The notes beneath the pieces were generated by a model. The model was not told the origin of the DNA. It made no database searches and saw only the letters and a list, made by a program, of their open reading frames with translations. Source: Effrenium voratum (Eukaryota; Sar; Dinophyceae; Suessiales; Symbiodiniaceae). Taken from it: a DNA stretch of 64,000 bases. Position numbers and translations under genes: made by a program. The stretch covers positions 760,001-824,000 of the forward strand of contig CAUJNA010002879.1 in the NCBI GenBank assembly GCA_963377175.1, written 5' to 3'. Shown here piece by piece: positions 33,487 through 44,975 of the stretch; the stretch's first letter is position 1; each line of letters begins with the position of its first letter.

Positions 33487-33561
33487 CTAGGTCCTCCAGT
33501 AGAGGTTAGAAGAAGTTGGTACCCCAAAAAGTTGGTAAAAGGGCACTACTGAAGGACCTAA
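33487..33561 (+). mobile_element. Family A fold-back element, internal deletion
   Basis: Only about 75 bp: the T-run and the TCTATTTTAG core are missing but both ends remain. If the terminal G has mutated to A, the element is flanked by ACAC on both sides, a 4-bp target duplication. Confidence 0.75.
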
Positions 33562-33641
33562 ACACATGTGCCATGAGATCTACATCAGCACCAAGAGCCG
33601 GGCAACCTTCTCATGATAAGAATGACGGGAACTTCTAACAC

Positions 33642-33753
33642 ATATGGCTGTGGGTCAAAACCCAGGAAACCTCTGGCGAACATCAAAGGTGGCAAATATG
33701 TTCCACCCCAATGCCCAAAATGGCTCGCCATAGGTTATGCCCCATGGCCATAT
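33642..33753 (+). mobile_element. Family G fold-back element
   Basis: Termini ATATGGCTGTGGGTCAAAAC and CCCCATGGCCATAT pair at the tips. The core GCGAACATCAAAGG is diverged. Confidence 0.7.
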
Positions 33754-34373
33754 TTGCCCAGGCGTGGCGAAAACAAGCAGTGTTGGATCGCCATTCAAAG
33801 GGCCTTCTCTTATCCAACAGGGGCACCACTGGGCCCGGTCGCTGTGGCAGGAGGGGCGGCCTCCCCGGCAACATGGAACACTCAGCAAGGCTCAAACAAC
33901 TTGAACTCAGAATGATGGTTGCTTGATCAACGTCACTCCAAAATGAAAACACAACAGGCACTTCCGCAGGTCAGACGGTCAGACTGCAGGACAATAGGGT
34001 TGCAAACGACCCGTGAGCAAAAACTCGTCTGATGTTGCATCGTGCTGCATGACAATATTTCGAAGGATGCCTACTCTTTGATGTGCTACTGTTCCAGCAA
34101 CAGCAAGACATGCCGATGAAACAACTCACAAGGGGCGTGTCTTTTTGAGGTACGCTTGTGGGTTTGTGTGAACAGGGGGTTCCCGCAGGAAAAACACATT
34201 TTTGTTCAGAGTGCCCTACTATCAGACTCCTACAACAAGCAGCCTGAGTCTGGCGGATCCACCCTGCTGGCAAGGTGCAGACATGGAACGGTACACCCAC
34301 GGTGAAGCCTGAGTTGCAACCCTTGCCGAGGGATCGATCCGGCTGCCCCAAACACCTAAAAATGCACAATGAA

Positions 34374-34463
34374 CCTCTATTTACTTAAGTCCCCTGGACA
34401 AAAACAATCCTGTGAACCTTCAAACCCAGGGCAAATTAATCCGTCTTCTTCAGCAAATGAAAG
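34374..34463 (+). mobile_element. Family C fold-back element
   Basis: Shorter, diverged copy: CCTCTATTTACTTAAGTCCC at the left, CAGCAAATGAAAG at the right. Confidence 0.68.
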
Positions 34464-34957
34464 TTAACCTTAAAGAACCAAGGCTCTTGAGGCCAAACAG
34501 GGAACACTAAAGCTTAGGTTGGCGAAGTGAGTCCTATGCGCGGAGTCCGATCAGGTTATAGGGAAGCTTGCCAAATAAGCTTTTACATCGGGACAAGTTG
34601 TCTCACCCTCAACAGAGCTAGCCTCAATGCTGGGCAGGTGAGGAGTCCAGTGTGTGTGTGTGTGCTGTTTAGCTAAAATGCCCAGTTTGACTGTCGGCGA
34701 CGCTCATGTGATTGTTCGCGGCAGAAGAAGGAACGTAGCAAGAGAAACACCCAGAAAAAATATGAGGAAGGCATCCACCACAAAGCGACTGAAGTGCCTT
34801 CCGGCTAGCCCCAGCATAGGGGCATGGTTTACGTGTGCCAAGTTCCGTGCTTCACTCATGGAATGCACTGCTCGTGCAAGATGCAGAACCCAGTGGACAC
34901 CTAGGCCGTTCAGCCAATTCAGTTCCCGCGGCCGTTGGTCAGCCAAAGGAACCTTTT

Positions 34958-35086
34958 TCGAGGTCCAGTTTTGGAGCTTAGAATACGGGTACCGTTTTGT
35001 TTCTTTCTTTTTTTTCTGTTTTGTCTATTTTAGTAGGGTTCGGAACCCTTCAAAACAGGGGAGAGAAAGGGGACTGGGGGACCTAG
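34958..35086 (+). mobile_element. Family A fold-back element
   Basis: The left end is eroded (CGAGGTCCAGTTTTGGAGC). The core is T-rich and the right end GGGGGACCTAG is intact. Confidence 0.77.
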
Positions 35087-35496
35087 GAATGTGCACCTCG
35101 GTTGGGCTAGGCACCTCACTGGTTGAAGCCACGTCGCTCACGAAAAAGGGCCGTGGCAGTCAAACGATGCCTGGTGTCTTTGGAACTCCTATTCTTGGCT
35201 GTGCATAGTAAAAAGGCAAAGGGCCTTCAGAAGCATCAAAGGGCATCTCGCCAAACCTGGCCATCTGATAAGAAACGGATACTCCCCAATACATTCATTT
35301 GGCTCCACTGGGAGGGATGCAGGTATAGGATGCCTGGGAGCGCCCTGGCCCACTTCGAAAGCCCAGCTTCGTTGATACTAAAGTTGAGGGCCCAAGTGAG
35401 CCATACGCATGCGCGGCCCAGTGGCTAGATGGCTCGAGACTGAGGTCCGGGATGCTATTGGACAGGCTGCTAGAACCCATGTTTGGATGAATTTGA

Positions 35497-35610
35497 CTAG
35501 GTCCTCCAGTTTTGGAGCTTAGAATAAGGGTAACCTTTTTTCTGTAGTCTATTTTAGTAGGGGAACCCTCCCCCAAAAAAAGGGCAAAAGGGCACTACTG
35601 GGGGACCTAG
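35497..35610 (+). mobile_element. Family A fold-back element with TTGA duplication
   Basis: Complete 114-bp copy flanked by TTGA on both sides, an exact 4-bp target-site duplication. Confidence 0.88.
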
Positions 35611-36792
35611 TTGAACTAATGAATAAGCAACCTTTGGTGGACATCAACATTCGGTAGGGATTTATGTCATTTGAGGTGGCTCCCCCATTAAAAATAAAGC
35701 TATGTAGGGTCCTAAAAGGTGTATTGCTGAGTCCAAAGTGTCATGTTCCAAAATTGGTGGTTCCTTCAGGAAACCACCAATTCCCAAACGTACTTTGGAG
35801 AACCCTCACAGGGTTTCATCACGGGTTTCACCAGATGTCCAGGTCTTAACAGGTCCCCGGCTCTGACTCACAGCCAAGGCGCTCAAGCCTCCTGCAATCC
35901 TTGGCTGCTTGCTTTTTCACGTGCAGCTGTAAGGGCCTGCAAAACCCGTGCAAATTAAACAGGAAGCCAACCAGCCCTATTTGTAGGGGACACTCCTTCT
36001 GGAGACCCGTTTTACGCGTCCAGGTTTATTTGCAAGGACATAACATGCAACTAGATTATGCGATATGCGGCTGATAGGTAAGAAAGATGAAGCTGAGAGG
36101 AGTCTTCCATGCTAAGAGCACAATCTCGGTGAACTTTCAGTGGCAGGCGGAAACATGGTTGTCAAATCCGAGAAACCAAAAGGCCAGGGGTCCATAGATT
36201 CGCGGACTGTGAGCGCAAAACGGATTGCGGACAAAACCCTGTACAAAAGCCGATGCATATCTGACTCCTCATTGGTGTGTCCTTATACTAGTCTCCATTT
36301 GGAGACTAAACTGCTCATGTGTGCCATGCGCCTGCATTTTCTTCGGTGTTTTACAGGACACCCCAACCACATTCTCGTGTCAACGGCATGGAGTCGTTTT
36401 GCATGTTCTTCCTGTCAAACCGAGTCGTCTTTCCAAGAACCCGCCGAATCCCCATTTGAGGCTTCCCCGAGAAATGAGACACACCTGTACGGCTTTCTGT
36501 CTTGGAGTTGGTAACTCTTGTTTGGTATTTTGAAGCGGATTGAACAAAAGCCGAAAGGAAGTCCTTGTTGAGGGTAGGCCTTTTCTGCTGGTTTGAAAGG
36601 ACACCAGCAGGAAAACCACCCATGCGGTCAAAAGAGGTTTCATTTCTCATTGGTGAAACCTCAACGTGCAACACGAGTCCCCTTTTACTGCTTCGAAATG
36701 GAAGGCTGGCCACTTGACTGGAGCCCGCCCAGAAACCATTTCCTCCAAGGAACCTTCTGACGAGCTCCATTTTAGTTCGATGGAAATCCCAG

Positions 36793-36885
36793 CCTGGAAA
36801 GCCGTATGGCCAGTCATTTTTCGGACGGAACCCGCTTTTTTTTTTTTCCGGACAGACAACAAAACGTCACATATGGGTTTCCAGG
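36793..36885 (+). mobile_element. Family M fold-back element
   Basis: CCTGGAAAGCCGTATGG and ATATGGGTTTCCAGG arms around a T-run. It interrupts a 262-codon minus-strand frame, which argues against that frame being a gene. Confidence 0.65.
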
Positions 36886-37689
36886 AGGGCATTTGGTTCG
36901 ATCTTGCAAAGTACCCAGTCCACCTGAGGCAAAATGCTTTTCTTGGATGCATCATCCATGGCCGAGGCACATCAATGCCTTGCCCCTCTTGGAGAAGTTC
37001 AGGCTCACATGGTTCCAGATCATCACCACAGACCAGCCCATCCTGGGAAGGCACCCTAGAGAAACACAAAAGCATCGGCTCTGATGAACCAAAGCTACAT
37101 TCCAACCCCTGGGTTTGGAAGTAATGGTTCGGTTTTGGCTTTGGTTTGGTTGATCTTCCAAACTTCTGGCCATTCGGAGACTCGGAGACTTCACTCGAAT
37201 CTCCGCATGAGGCACTAGCTATCTTCTTCCGGTCTCGATCGAAAGATCTCGAACTCGTGCCCCTTTTGGCTGCAAGTCTCGTATCTGAGACCTTGGACCC
37301 TGCGACCCGCATGGAACCATGCGGACTGGCCGTTGGAAGGCTGTGTTCCAGAGAAAACCTTCTGTCAGCTTCCGTGGCCGGGAATGCTTGAGATGGGGAT
37401 ACCCCCCGAAACGGATCAATGCCAAGTTGAAACACCGGCTAGCCATCCCGGATCCCAAACCTGCATTTAAAAACCTCACTTGCTGAGTGGATGGCCCAAA
37501 AACAGTCCAAACTTTATATTTCCCAAAAAGTTTAAAGTTCATGAACTCAGGAAGTGAGAAACAGACATGGATCTCCGAAACGGGTGGGGGTTGAAGCTGG
37601 GGGCCCAAACACGAACCGCCTTCTTACCGTCCTTGGCTTCTGATCCTCTCAGATTCAAGCCGAACAAGCATCGAGACATCGATAGAACC

Positions 37690-38660
37690 ACTATATAAAA
37701 GGAAATGTTTGGATATTGCACTTACAAGTCTGAACCTGAACAAAAAAAGCATTGAGAAATCAACAAAAACACAAATATTCTACTAGAGATGATGAGGTCT
37801 GCCAAGACATTCCCCCAACTGGATTGTTTGTTGATTTCTCGATGTTTGTTCGGTGTTCAATTTACCGTGTGCCAAGAACGTCCCCTGCTAGATGGTGGTG
37901 TTGGCGTGTTGCTTTTCCGATTTCTGTCTGCATGTGTATTGGAGACTTTCCGAAGGAGATTGATGAACATGTCATTTGAATCAATCTTAATCAGCAAACA
38001 ATTAAACAATTCAATTGCAGATCTGAAACTGAAAACACACAAAAAACAAAGAAATTGGAGGGAAGCCACAACAATCTGACAAACGAATTGTTTGGGTCTT
38101 GCTCACTAGCAAGCGTGAAACTAAAAAGATCGGAGCAATCAGAACGATGGGATGTCAATAATTTCCGTGCCAGAGTGTGTTGCCTGTTCTGCCAGATTGT
38201 ATTGTTGCTTTGGTTTTGTTCAGCAACAAAAATGTGCTTCCCATTTTTTAATTGTCCGAATATCTGCCTGCTTATTTCAGGAACATGTTTCTTGTCCAAA
38301 GGAGGTTGATGGCAATTTGAACTTCCTTAAGAAACAATTCAACTAGAAATCCAATCCTCAGCTAAAACATCTGCATCGGACTTTCTATCCAACTATTATT
38401 TACTTTCAATTTAATGTTTGGAGATTTCGAATTGAACATAATACAGAGAAAAATATAGGTTGTTCAGTTTGCCTGCCCGATAGAAAGAGTTAAAAACAGT
38501 GCAACAACTCGGTAACAAATACAATTTCAGTGTTACTAGTCTAATAAAAATATATAGATTAACTATTTCTCTATCAACAATTATAAATGCCTTGCAAACA
38601 AAACAAGACCCTATTTGAAAAAACAACAACAACTGGCTTAAGGTCTAAATGTCAACTAAT
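37690..38660. other. AT-rich island 3
   Basis: AT-rich sequence without family A-N elements. Short open frames exist on both strands but none is recognisable. Confidence 0.55.
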
Positions 38661-39430
38661 GTGACCTTTCCTCGTCAAACTCAATCAATCGTCTGTCACT
38701 GCAGTTGCTTTGCTGTAAAGTGGCCTGCTTCGACGTTTACAATGAGGGATGTATATACAAAAAAGCACGCAACTCACGGCATCCCCCTCGCTTTCAAAGG
38801 ATACCAGGCCAAGTTGCATCAGATAGCGTGCGTGGTGAAAGATCATGTCCGTAGAGCCTGCGATTGGATTCGATTGCCAACTCCGGCATGTCAACGGCCA
38901 AGAAAGGGGCCCAGCCCACCCCCAACAAGGACCCTGCATGCTAAAAAGTGGATCTGAACAAATCAAACATAATCAAACTCATCATCCATCCCCTCTTCGT
39001 TTCCTTTCTTTCGGGCGACTTCGTACTCCTGAATTCTGCATGGATCAAGTCATATCAAGTCACTTTACCCCGCTGAGGTCGAAGGGCATCCAAATGGCTC
39101 ACGCTGGCGCGCATCCTGCCACTGGGGTCATTATTTTGGGGGTTTCTGGGGATTATCAAAGTCAGAAAACGGGGTTGTGTCCCTTTAATCCACTTAGGGG
39201 GTGAATTTGATCATGGTAAAATATTGAGGCCAGTGCCATGCCACAAAAAAGTGTTTCCTCGCCTGTTCCAAGGTAAACCCTGTGACACAGAGCTCCTCTT
39301 CTGTCGGAATAGGGGCTGAAGAAGCTGCACAGTGCTCGGACACTGGCAACTTGAAAAGGGCAAAGGCGCAGCGAGGCATGGAAGATCAGACCAGCCATGG
39401 GCAACTCAATGATATTCTAAAGTGAAGCGC

Positions 39431-39539
39431 CCATAGGTGTCCTTTTAGGGGAAATAGATGGCCCTGGTAGATGATTAAAACACCAGGTAAACCAGGGCCA
39501 TCTATTTTCTAGCAAAACAACCAAAAAGGACACCTATGG
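39431..39539 (+). mobile_element. Family F long hairpin element
   Basis: CCATAGGTGTCCTTTT pairs with AAAAAGGACACCTATGG, and AAATAGATGGCCCTGGT pairs with ACCAGGGCCATCTATTTT. Nearly the whole 109 bp can fold into one hairpin. Confidence 0.83.
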
Positions 39540-39805
39540 AAACACCCCCTATGAGCAACAAAACGCGGCGCGGGAGGCCGCGGAAGCAACTTTCAATTGA
39601 GGAAAGGCCACTCAAAACAGGAAGGACAACGCCTTGTCTGCAGCGCTCCGAAGTGTTGAGAGGGATGGGGATGCTGATAACATTGGGCTTTTGTTTCACA
39701 TGGTGCTACACTACGCACTTTGCCCGTTGACTGTCTCCACACGGCCAGCGACTTTGCCAGTCGCCAGCGACCTTGGTGGAGAAAGGGATCCTGTTTGCTC
39801 ATTGA

Positions 39806-39967
39806 GTTCTAGGGCTACCTTCCGATTCCATTCTAAACCCAGGCATCCTTCTTTCTAAAAAACCGAACCAAAAAAACACACACACACACACAAAACCCTG
39901 GGGAAGCAGCGGCTTTTTGAAAAGAACGATGGTTGAAAAGCATGGAATCGGACTCAACCAACCTAGA
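39806..39967 (+). mobile_element. Family J element with an AC run
   Basis: GTTCTAGGGCTACCTTCCGA at the left; the middle is expanded by an AC run (39871-39892). GAAAAGAACGATGGTTGAAA is conserved. Confidence 0.72.
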
Positions 39968-40163
39968 CTTAATGGACGGCAACAAGGATCAAAGGGATCC
40001 TGTTTGGGGCCCATTGGCGAGTGGCAGCCCCCGAGGGAAAAAAAGCGGGGGCTTCCTGCTCGCTCCAGGACAGTGCACAGGCGCCTACTTGCAATGCGCT
40101 GTCGAGCTCCTGGGTCGTCTGCTTCCAGATGGCATACCTCAGGCGGAAAGCAGAAGATGTTGC

Positions 40164-40267
40164 CTAGGTCCTCCAGTTTTGGAGGTTGGAATAAGGGTAC
40201 CCGATTTTGTTCTGTAGTCTATTTTAGTAGAGGAACCCTCCCCCAAAACAAGGTCAAAGGGACCTAG
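40164..40267 (+). mobile_element. Family A fold-back element
   Basis: 104-bp copy lacking the ACTACTGGGG part of the right end. Flanks TTGC and CTGC match at three of four bases. It is followed by family G elements. Confidence 0.8.
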
Positions 40268-40308
40268 CTGCAAGTCCCTGGCCTCGCTTTTTGGGTGGCC
40301 CATATATG

Positions 40309-40366
40309 GGAGTGGGTCAAAATGAAACCACCAGGGGACCGCAAATTCTAGTCCATGTCCCTGTTT
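40309..40366 (+). mobile_element. Family G fragment
   Basis: GGGTCAAAATGAAACCACCA and GGACCGCAAATTCTAGTCCA match the second subtype; the right arm is missing. Confidence 0.6.
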
Positions 40367-40404
40367 TTTTGGGGGTGGCCCATACATATGTAGATATATG
40401 TGTG

Positions 40405-40515
40405 TGTGTGTGGCTCAAAATCAAACAGGAGAGGCAAACCGCAGGTTTTGGTCCATGTTTCCACTTGCCAGGGCAACCTATTTTGGAATTCCGGTTTTTT
40501 GAGCCACAGCCATAT
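40405..40515 (+). mobile_element. Family G element (second subtype)
   Basis: GTGGCTCAAAATCAAAC at the left, TTTTGAGCCACAGCCATAT at the right, core AAACCGCAGGTTTTGGTCCA. Confidence 0.77.
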
Positions 40516-40522
40516 GAGTGCC

Positions 40523-40566
40523 CCCAAAAGTACCCTTGGCAACCACAAAAGTACCCTTGGCAACCA
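40523..40566 (+). repeat. 21-bp tandem duplication
   Basis: AAAAGTACCCTTGGCAACCAC occurs twice in a row, just after a family G element. Confidence 0.85.
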
Positions 40567-41067
40567 CTCTGGGCCCTGCCATGTTCTGCCTGTGCTTCAT
40601 CTGGGAAACAGCGGGCCCGGCCCGGCCTCGCACGCCGAACGGGTGCAATTTCTTCGGCCCCGAACCCTTCGCAGACCTCAGTACCTCGAACCGGTCTTGG
40701 CCCAGTCGAAACCAGGGCAAGTCGAAGACTTTATCAGGGGATCCACTTGCTTCCAGGGGGAAACATCATCTACACATGATCAAGCTGAGTCAGAAGGCCT
40801 CTTTGTACAGAACGTATACACATAAATAACTAGACTAACTAATTATATATTCATCAGGTCCGTTCCCTGTTCATACTAGCCAGCGAAAGGAAAGTAAGTT
40901 CCAGTTGAGACAACAATCTGCCTCCGTCTTTTCCTTTTCCGTCGAATGTCCCTTCCGACTCGTCGGAATCGAATCGCATCGCTCCGAGGTGCAGAGACAG
41001 CTCCCCGAAGAAGCCGATGAAAGCACCTCAGCGCTTGGCTCGGATGAAAAAAAACGTGAGAAACCGA

Positions 41068-41118
41068 GCACCCTTTTTTTCTGTAGTCGATTTTAGTAGG
41101 GAAGGGGCCAAAAGGGCA
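41068..41118 (+). mobile_element. Family A fragment
   Basis: Core only: a T-run followed by CTGTAGTCGATTTTAGTAGG and a short G-rich remnant. It lies directly upstream of a fuller copy. Confidence 0.6.
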
Positions 41119-41148
41119 GGCCATGAGCAACTTGGCCAGAGTGATATC

Positions 41149-41266
41149 CTTAGGTCCTCCAGCTTTGGAGGTTAGAAGAAGTTGGTACCCACTTTTTCTG
41201 TCTATTTTTGTAGGGGAACCCTCCCCAAAACAAAGGGGGAGAAAAGGGCACTACCGGGGGACCTAG
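41149..41266 (+). mobile_element. Family A fold-back element
   Basis: 118-bp copy. The left end has an extra T (CTTAGGTCCTCCAG) and the right end GGGGGACCTAG is intact. Confidence 0.8.
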
Positions 41267-41580
41267 CTTGGTGTCCCAGTTGTTCAAGCTCTGGGCCATA
41301 ACTGTCTGTATAAACCGTTTGCAACCAGTATATGTACTTCCATTTGGAGTTATGAAGCTGCACCATGTTGTGGAGGTGAGCAGACTAGTCTGTTGGATAG
41401 TGTTCTGTTCCTATACTTTCAAACATGTTAGACACCCCAGGGTGGGTCGTTTGGCTTGCCCAGAAAGTTTGCATTTGGATTCCCATGTAAACATGTACCA
41501 TTTTTTGACAACTCCTGTCTATTAAAATGGAACCCACAGAGGGACCGTTTTGAAGGGGGGGTCCTGTGAAGTTCCAATGT

Positions 41581-41703
41581 CTTCCATTTGCTTAAGCCCC
41601 TTGACCAAAAAAAACAAAACAAAACATATCTCCAGTGATAGATTATGATACCCTCTAAAAACAACAGGGGAAGTTAACACCTGTTCCTTTCAGCAAATGG
41701 AAG
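41581..41703 (+). mobile_element. Family C element inside a duplicated flank
   Basis: Ends CTTCCATTTGCTTAAG and CAGCAAATGGAAG. It sits between two similar 30-bp flanks (41518-41552 and 41711-41742, sharing GAGGGACCGTTTT). Confidence 0.77.
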
Positions 41704-42120
41704 ATCTTAGTCCATTAACATGGAACCAGAGGGACCGTTTTAGGGAAAGGAACACAGTCTTCCAGGTCCCCCCACCTACGAGGGTACCCAAAATTGCCAT
41801 ATCCAAATACGACTTCGAGACTCGGATGCTCAAGGCGCAGGTCCATACGAAGGCCAACATGCGGAAGCAGCGGCAGTGAATCATCACCGGCGTGTAGCAC
41901 CCAGCGATCATGGAGTTGATTCCGAAGTGGTCCAGCCTGCCAACTGCAGTGGTCCAACCTTTTCAAATTGATATTTCTTTGCGCATATTCATTGTAGATC
42001 TATATGTATAGGTCATGAATATATATATATATATTTAGATACCTATACAATATAATATAATAAAATACAGTATTATTTTAATATAACATAACAAAATATA
42101 ATATGATATAATATAATACC

Positions 42121-42232
42121 CCGGTTGCTATTGACCCCTCTGCCAAAAGTTTAACAGTTTGTTGGTTTAATGGAAAAGCTCTTGATTTCCGAAAAAGTTA
42201 AAGTCTAAAGATCCAACCCAATAGCAGTCCAG
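42121..42232 (+). mobile_element. Family I fold-back element
   Basis: CCGGTTGCTATTGACCCCTC at the left and GATCCAACCCAATAGCAGTC at the right, same orientation as the other copies. Confidence 0.78.
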
Positions 42233-42304
42233 ATACCATATCATGTATACATGTATACACACATATACGTATATATATATATACAATGTACATATCATAT
42301 ATTA

Positions 42305-42447
42305 ATATGGCTGTGGGTCAAAACCAATGGTATCCCATTTGGGTTGGTAGGTGAATTCACCACCCATTTTAGAACCGATTTTAGTGGTTGGATTGGTTGA
42401 TGTTCACTAGGGGCTAACCGATTTGGATTTTCACCCATGGCCAATAT
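42305..42447 (-). mobile_element. Family G fold-back element
   Basis: First subtype in inverted orientation (core GTAGGTGAATTCACCACCC, then GGTTGATGTTCACTAGGGG). Tips ATATGGCTGTGGGTCAAAAC and ATGGCCAATAT. Confidence 0.78.
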
Positions 42448-42449
42448 AA

Positions 42450-44300
42450 ATATACACCTAACTTCTACCCCGCTTTTGGTTGGCAGGGTTCTACCGGGTG
42501 AATCAACCCGAGTTTCTTCTTGGAGTCCGGTTTAGTGGGGGATGTATCAGTTGGCTTTGCTGACCCGTCCAGTTTTGCAGTCGCCCGCGTGGCATACACC
42601 CAAAAGAAAAGCAAATCACTCGTAGCAAAAGGGGGGGAAAAGGAGGCAACGAGTGGTTCCCAAGGTTTTAATTCGTCTAAACAAGAACCACATAGGAATC
42701 ATATAATATGAGGTCTCAACATATTGAATAATAATCTTGCTTTGAATATAATATGAGGTCTCAAATATGAAACTATTGAATCATAATATTGCTTTCTAGG
42801 TAGCATTACCCTACCACTAAGCAGCATGGAAGTGCACGGGCCTCTTTTGAGGTCCGTTACACCACCCTATGGAAAATGCCAGCAACGAAGCAACAGTGCA
42901 GGTTCAATTGCCACCCCCACACCCCAATGGACCCGTACTAGCGGCGCTTGTAACACACCTCATCAGCGCTTGTCCTCAAACTGTTAGGACAATGGTCGTG
43001 AACGTTTGATTTGTTGGGTAGTCCTCCATGAAACACCAAAAGGACAATCTCCACATTTGGTTCCAAGGTAAGCAGACAAAACATGGAACCCAAAAACATC
43101 ATTTAATGAGTGTCCTTATGAAGTGCCCCGCCCCTGCTGGATTCCAGGTTCATTTAACCCCGAGACCTTGGACTACAAACAACGCCCCTGCAATTTGCTT
43201 GAGAAAAGTGTTCGTTGCGAGCACGCAGTTGACTGAGCCATGGCTTCTGGGGCAACATCCCTTTTGTGCAAGGGACATGACATGATTGTCTAAGGCTTTT
43301 GGAACCATAACTAAGTCGTGTATAAGGCAGAAAACACATCAACCAGTTTCCCTTGATGGAATCGTCTTCCCGAAAAGCTCACAGTCCAGAAACTGGGCAA
43401 GTCAGCTAAATATGGCGGCCAATATTTCGCCAAAGCTCAATTGAGGTCAGTCAACATGTGCCCTCAAGCAGCTCAATGGGGCCGCAGGATGGAAAGCATC
43501 AGTTCTAGGAAGCTACTCACAGGGCACAAACTCAAACACCCAAACACCCAAGCAATCAAACACAATCACCCAAACACAAAAGCAGCTACTCCCAGCCACC
43601 AGGAAAACACAATTAACACCATAGTTAGCAATTCAGCATACCGCCTGTGTACTGGTTCTGATCCGGCCCCGAGAGGCATCAAACTTGTTTTCGAAATCCT
43701 AGGCTCACCCGCGTAAAGCAATTTTGTGGATTATTTGCCACTCAAATGGTCCAAACCCAAAAGTGACCCAAGTTCAGGAGCTTGGGGAGTGAGAAGGGGA
43801 CCCATTTCTTTGGCAAGGTCACTTGTGAGCACACGTCCCCCCCCTCCCTGTCTTTTTTGAGGGTACTAGTTTTTTAGACATGTTGCTTTAACGAAAAAAC
43901 ATGCCATTTTTGAGGGCACCATCTTTTGAGATATAGCTTTAAAGAAAAAGACACCAGTTGAGTCATAATCAAAACCCGGTACAAAAATGGTCTACCCAGA
44001 ACCATGTAAAGAACTAAGAAGGCGGAATTCCGCAGCTATTTATGGTTGGGACCGTCCCTTGCTAACCTTCATCTACCCGGGTATTGATCGTGGCTCACAC
44101 CACATATTTTGTTTGTCTCTGCGGTTCCAAGAAGACAATGAAACCATGGATGGAGCCCATGGCCCTTGTGGTACCCATTAACAACCTCTTGCTGTTGATC
44201 TTGCATTTTTGGGGAGGAGTCCAAAGAGACGCGCTGGATCCGTCGGCTGGAAGCTTCAGGAGGACTCGGCGCTACCCGGCTGGTTGACGTGATTTTTCTG
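42450..44300. other. Unassigned region
   Basis: Two worn stretches resembling family H (about 43357-43405 and 43737-43796) and a CAAACACCC-rich stretch (43536-43600) are visible. No gene was recognised. Confidence 0.45.
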
Positions 44301-44306
44301 ACCCAC

Positions 44307-44409
44307 TAGGTCCCATCGTTGGATGGGCCAAAACAAGGCCAAAGTGGTGTGTTTACCACTCAACTGGTCCTCCCAAAAAGATTTATAGTCCAGGAACTCG
44401 GGAAGTGAG
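44307..44409 (+). mobile_element. Family H element, composite unit
   Basis: Nearly identical to 8601-8702 from GGATGGGCCAAAACAAGGCC through GAGCATACAACATGTGTATA. The left tip has diverged. Confidence 0.78.
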
Positions 44410-44440
44410 CATACAACATGTGTATATATATATATATATA

Positions 44441-44560
44441 GGTCCTCCAGTTTTGGAGGTTAGAAGAAGTTAGTCCCCAATTTGTTTGTGGTTTTGTCTA
44501 TTCTGGTAGGGGAAGCCTCCCCCAAAAACGGGGTGAGAAGGGCACTACTGGGGCACCTAG
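44441..44560 (+). mobile_element. Family A fold-back element in a composite
   Basis: The left CTA has merged with a TA run (TATAGGTCCTCCAG). The right end is GGGCACCTAG. It is preceded by a family H element, as at 8.6-8.85 kb. Confidence 0.8.
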
Positions 44561-44975
44561 CCCAAAAGAGTTGGGTCACTTTTCGCATGCCAATTTCTCT
44601 CGAGTCTCCAGGTAAAGGGCCTAAAGAGTCATGGGGTTGGGGATGTTTTTTCCAGCCGCAGTTCTTTGGAGGTAGCTCACTTGTCCCAAAGGACTTGGAA
44701 ACAAAAGCTGACCTGTTGAAAAGACGCAAAATGATTCGACCAAGCCAAGGAAACCGAAAAGTTCTGGTTGACATGGACTTGCAAGTCCCAACCACTTGGT
44801 TTTGGCCGAATTTCAGGGAGTAACTCTGTTACTCATTCGGCGCGCATCATTGCATCGCGCTTTGCTTGACAAACCCCAAACCCTACATGAGAGCGACAGC
44901 GAATACCGAATCTTACTGTGGAATGCACCTCTGGCTTCTTGCTCTTAACGCCCCGAAGGCAACATGCCGTCCATG

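Noticed and set aside
36647..37435. 262-codon minus-strand open frame
   Set aside because: It runs through a family M fold-back element and a T-run, has no recognisable domain, and other frames in the same region are also open.
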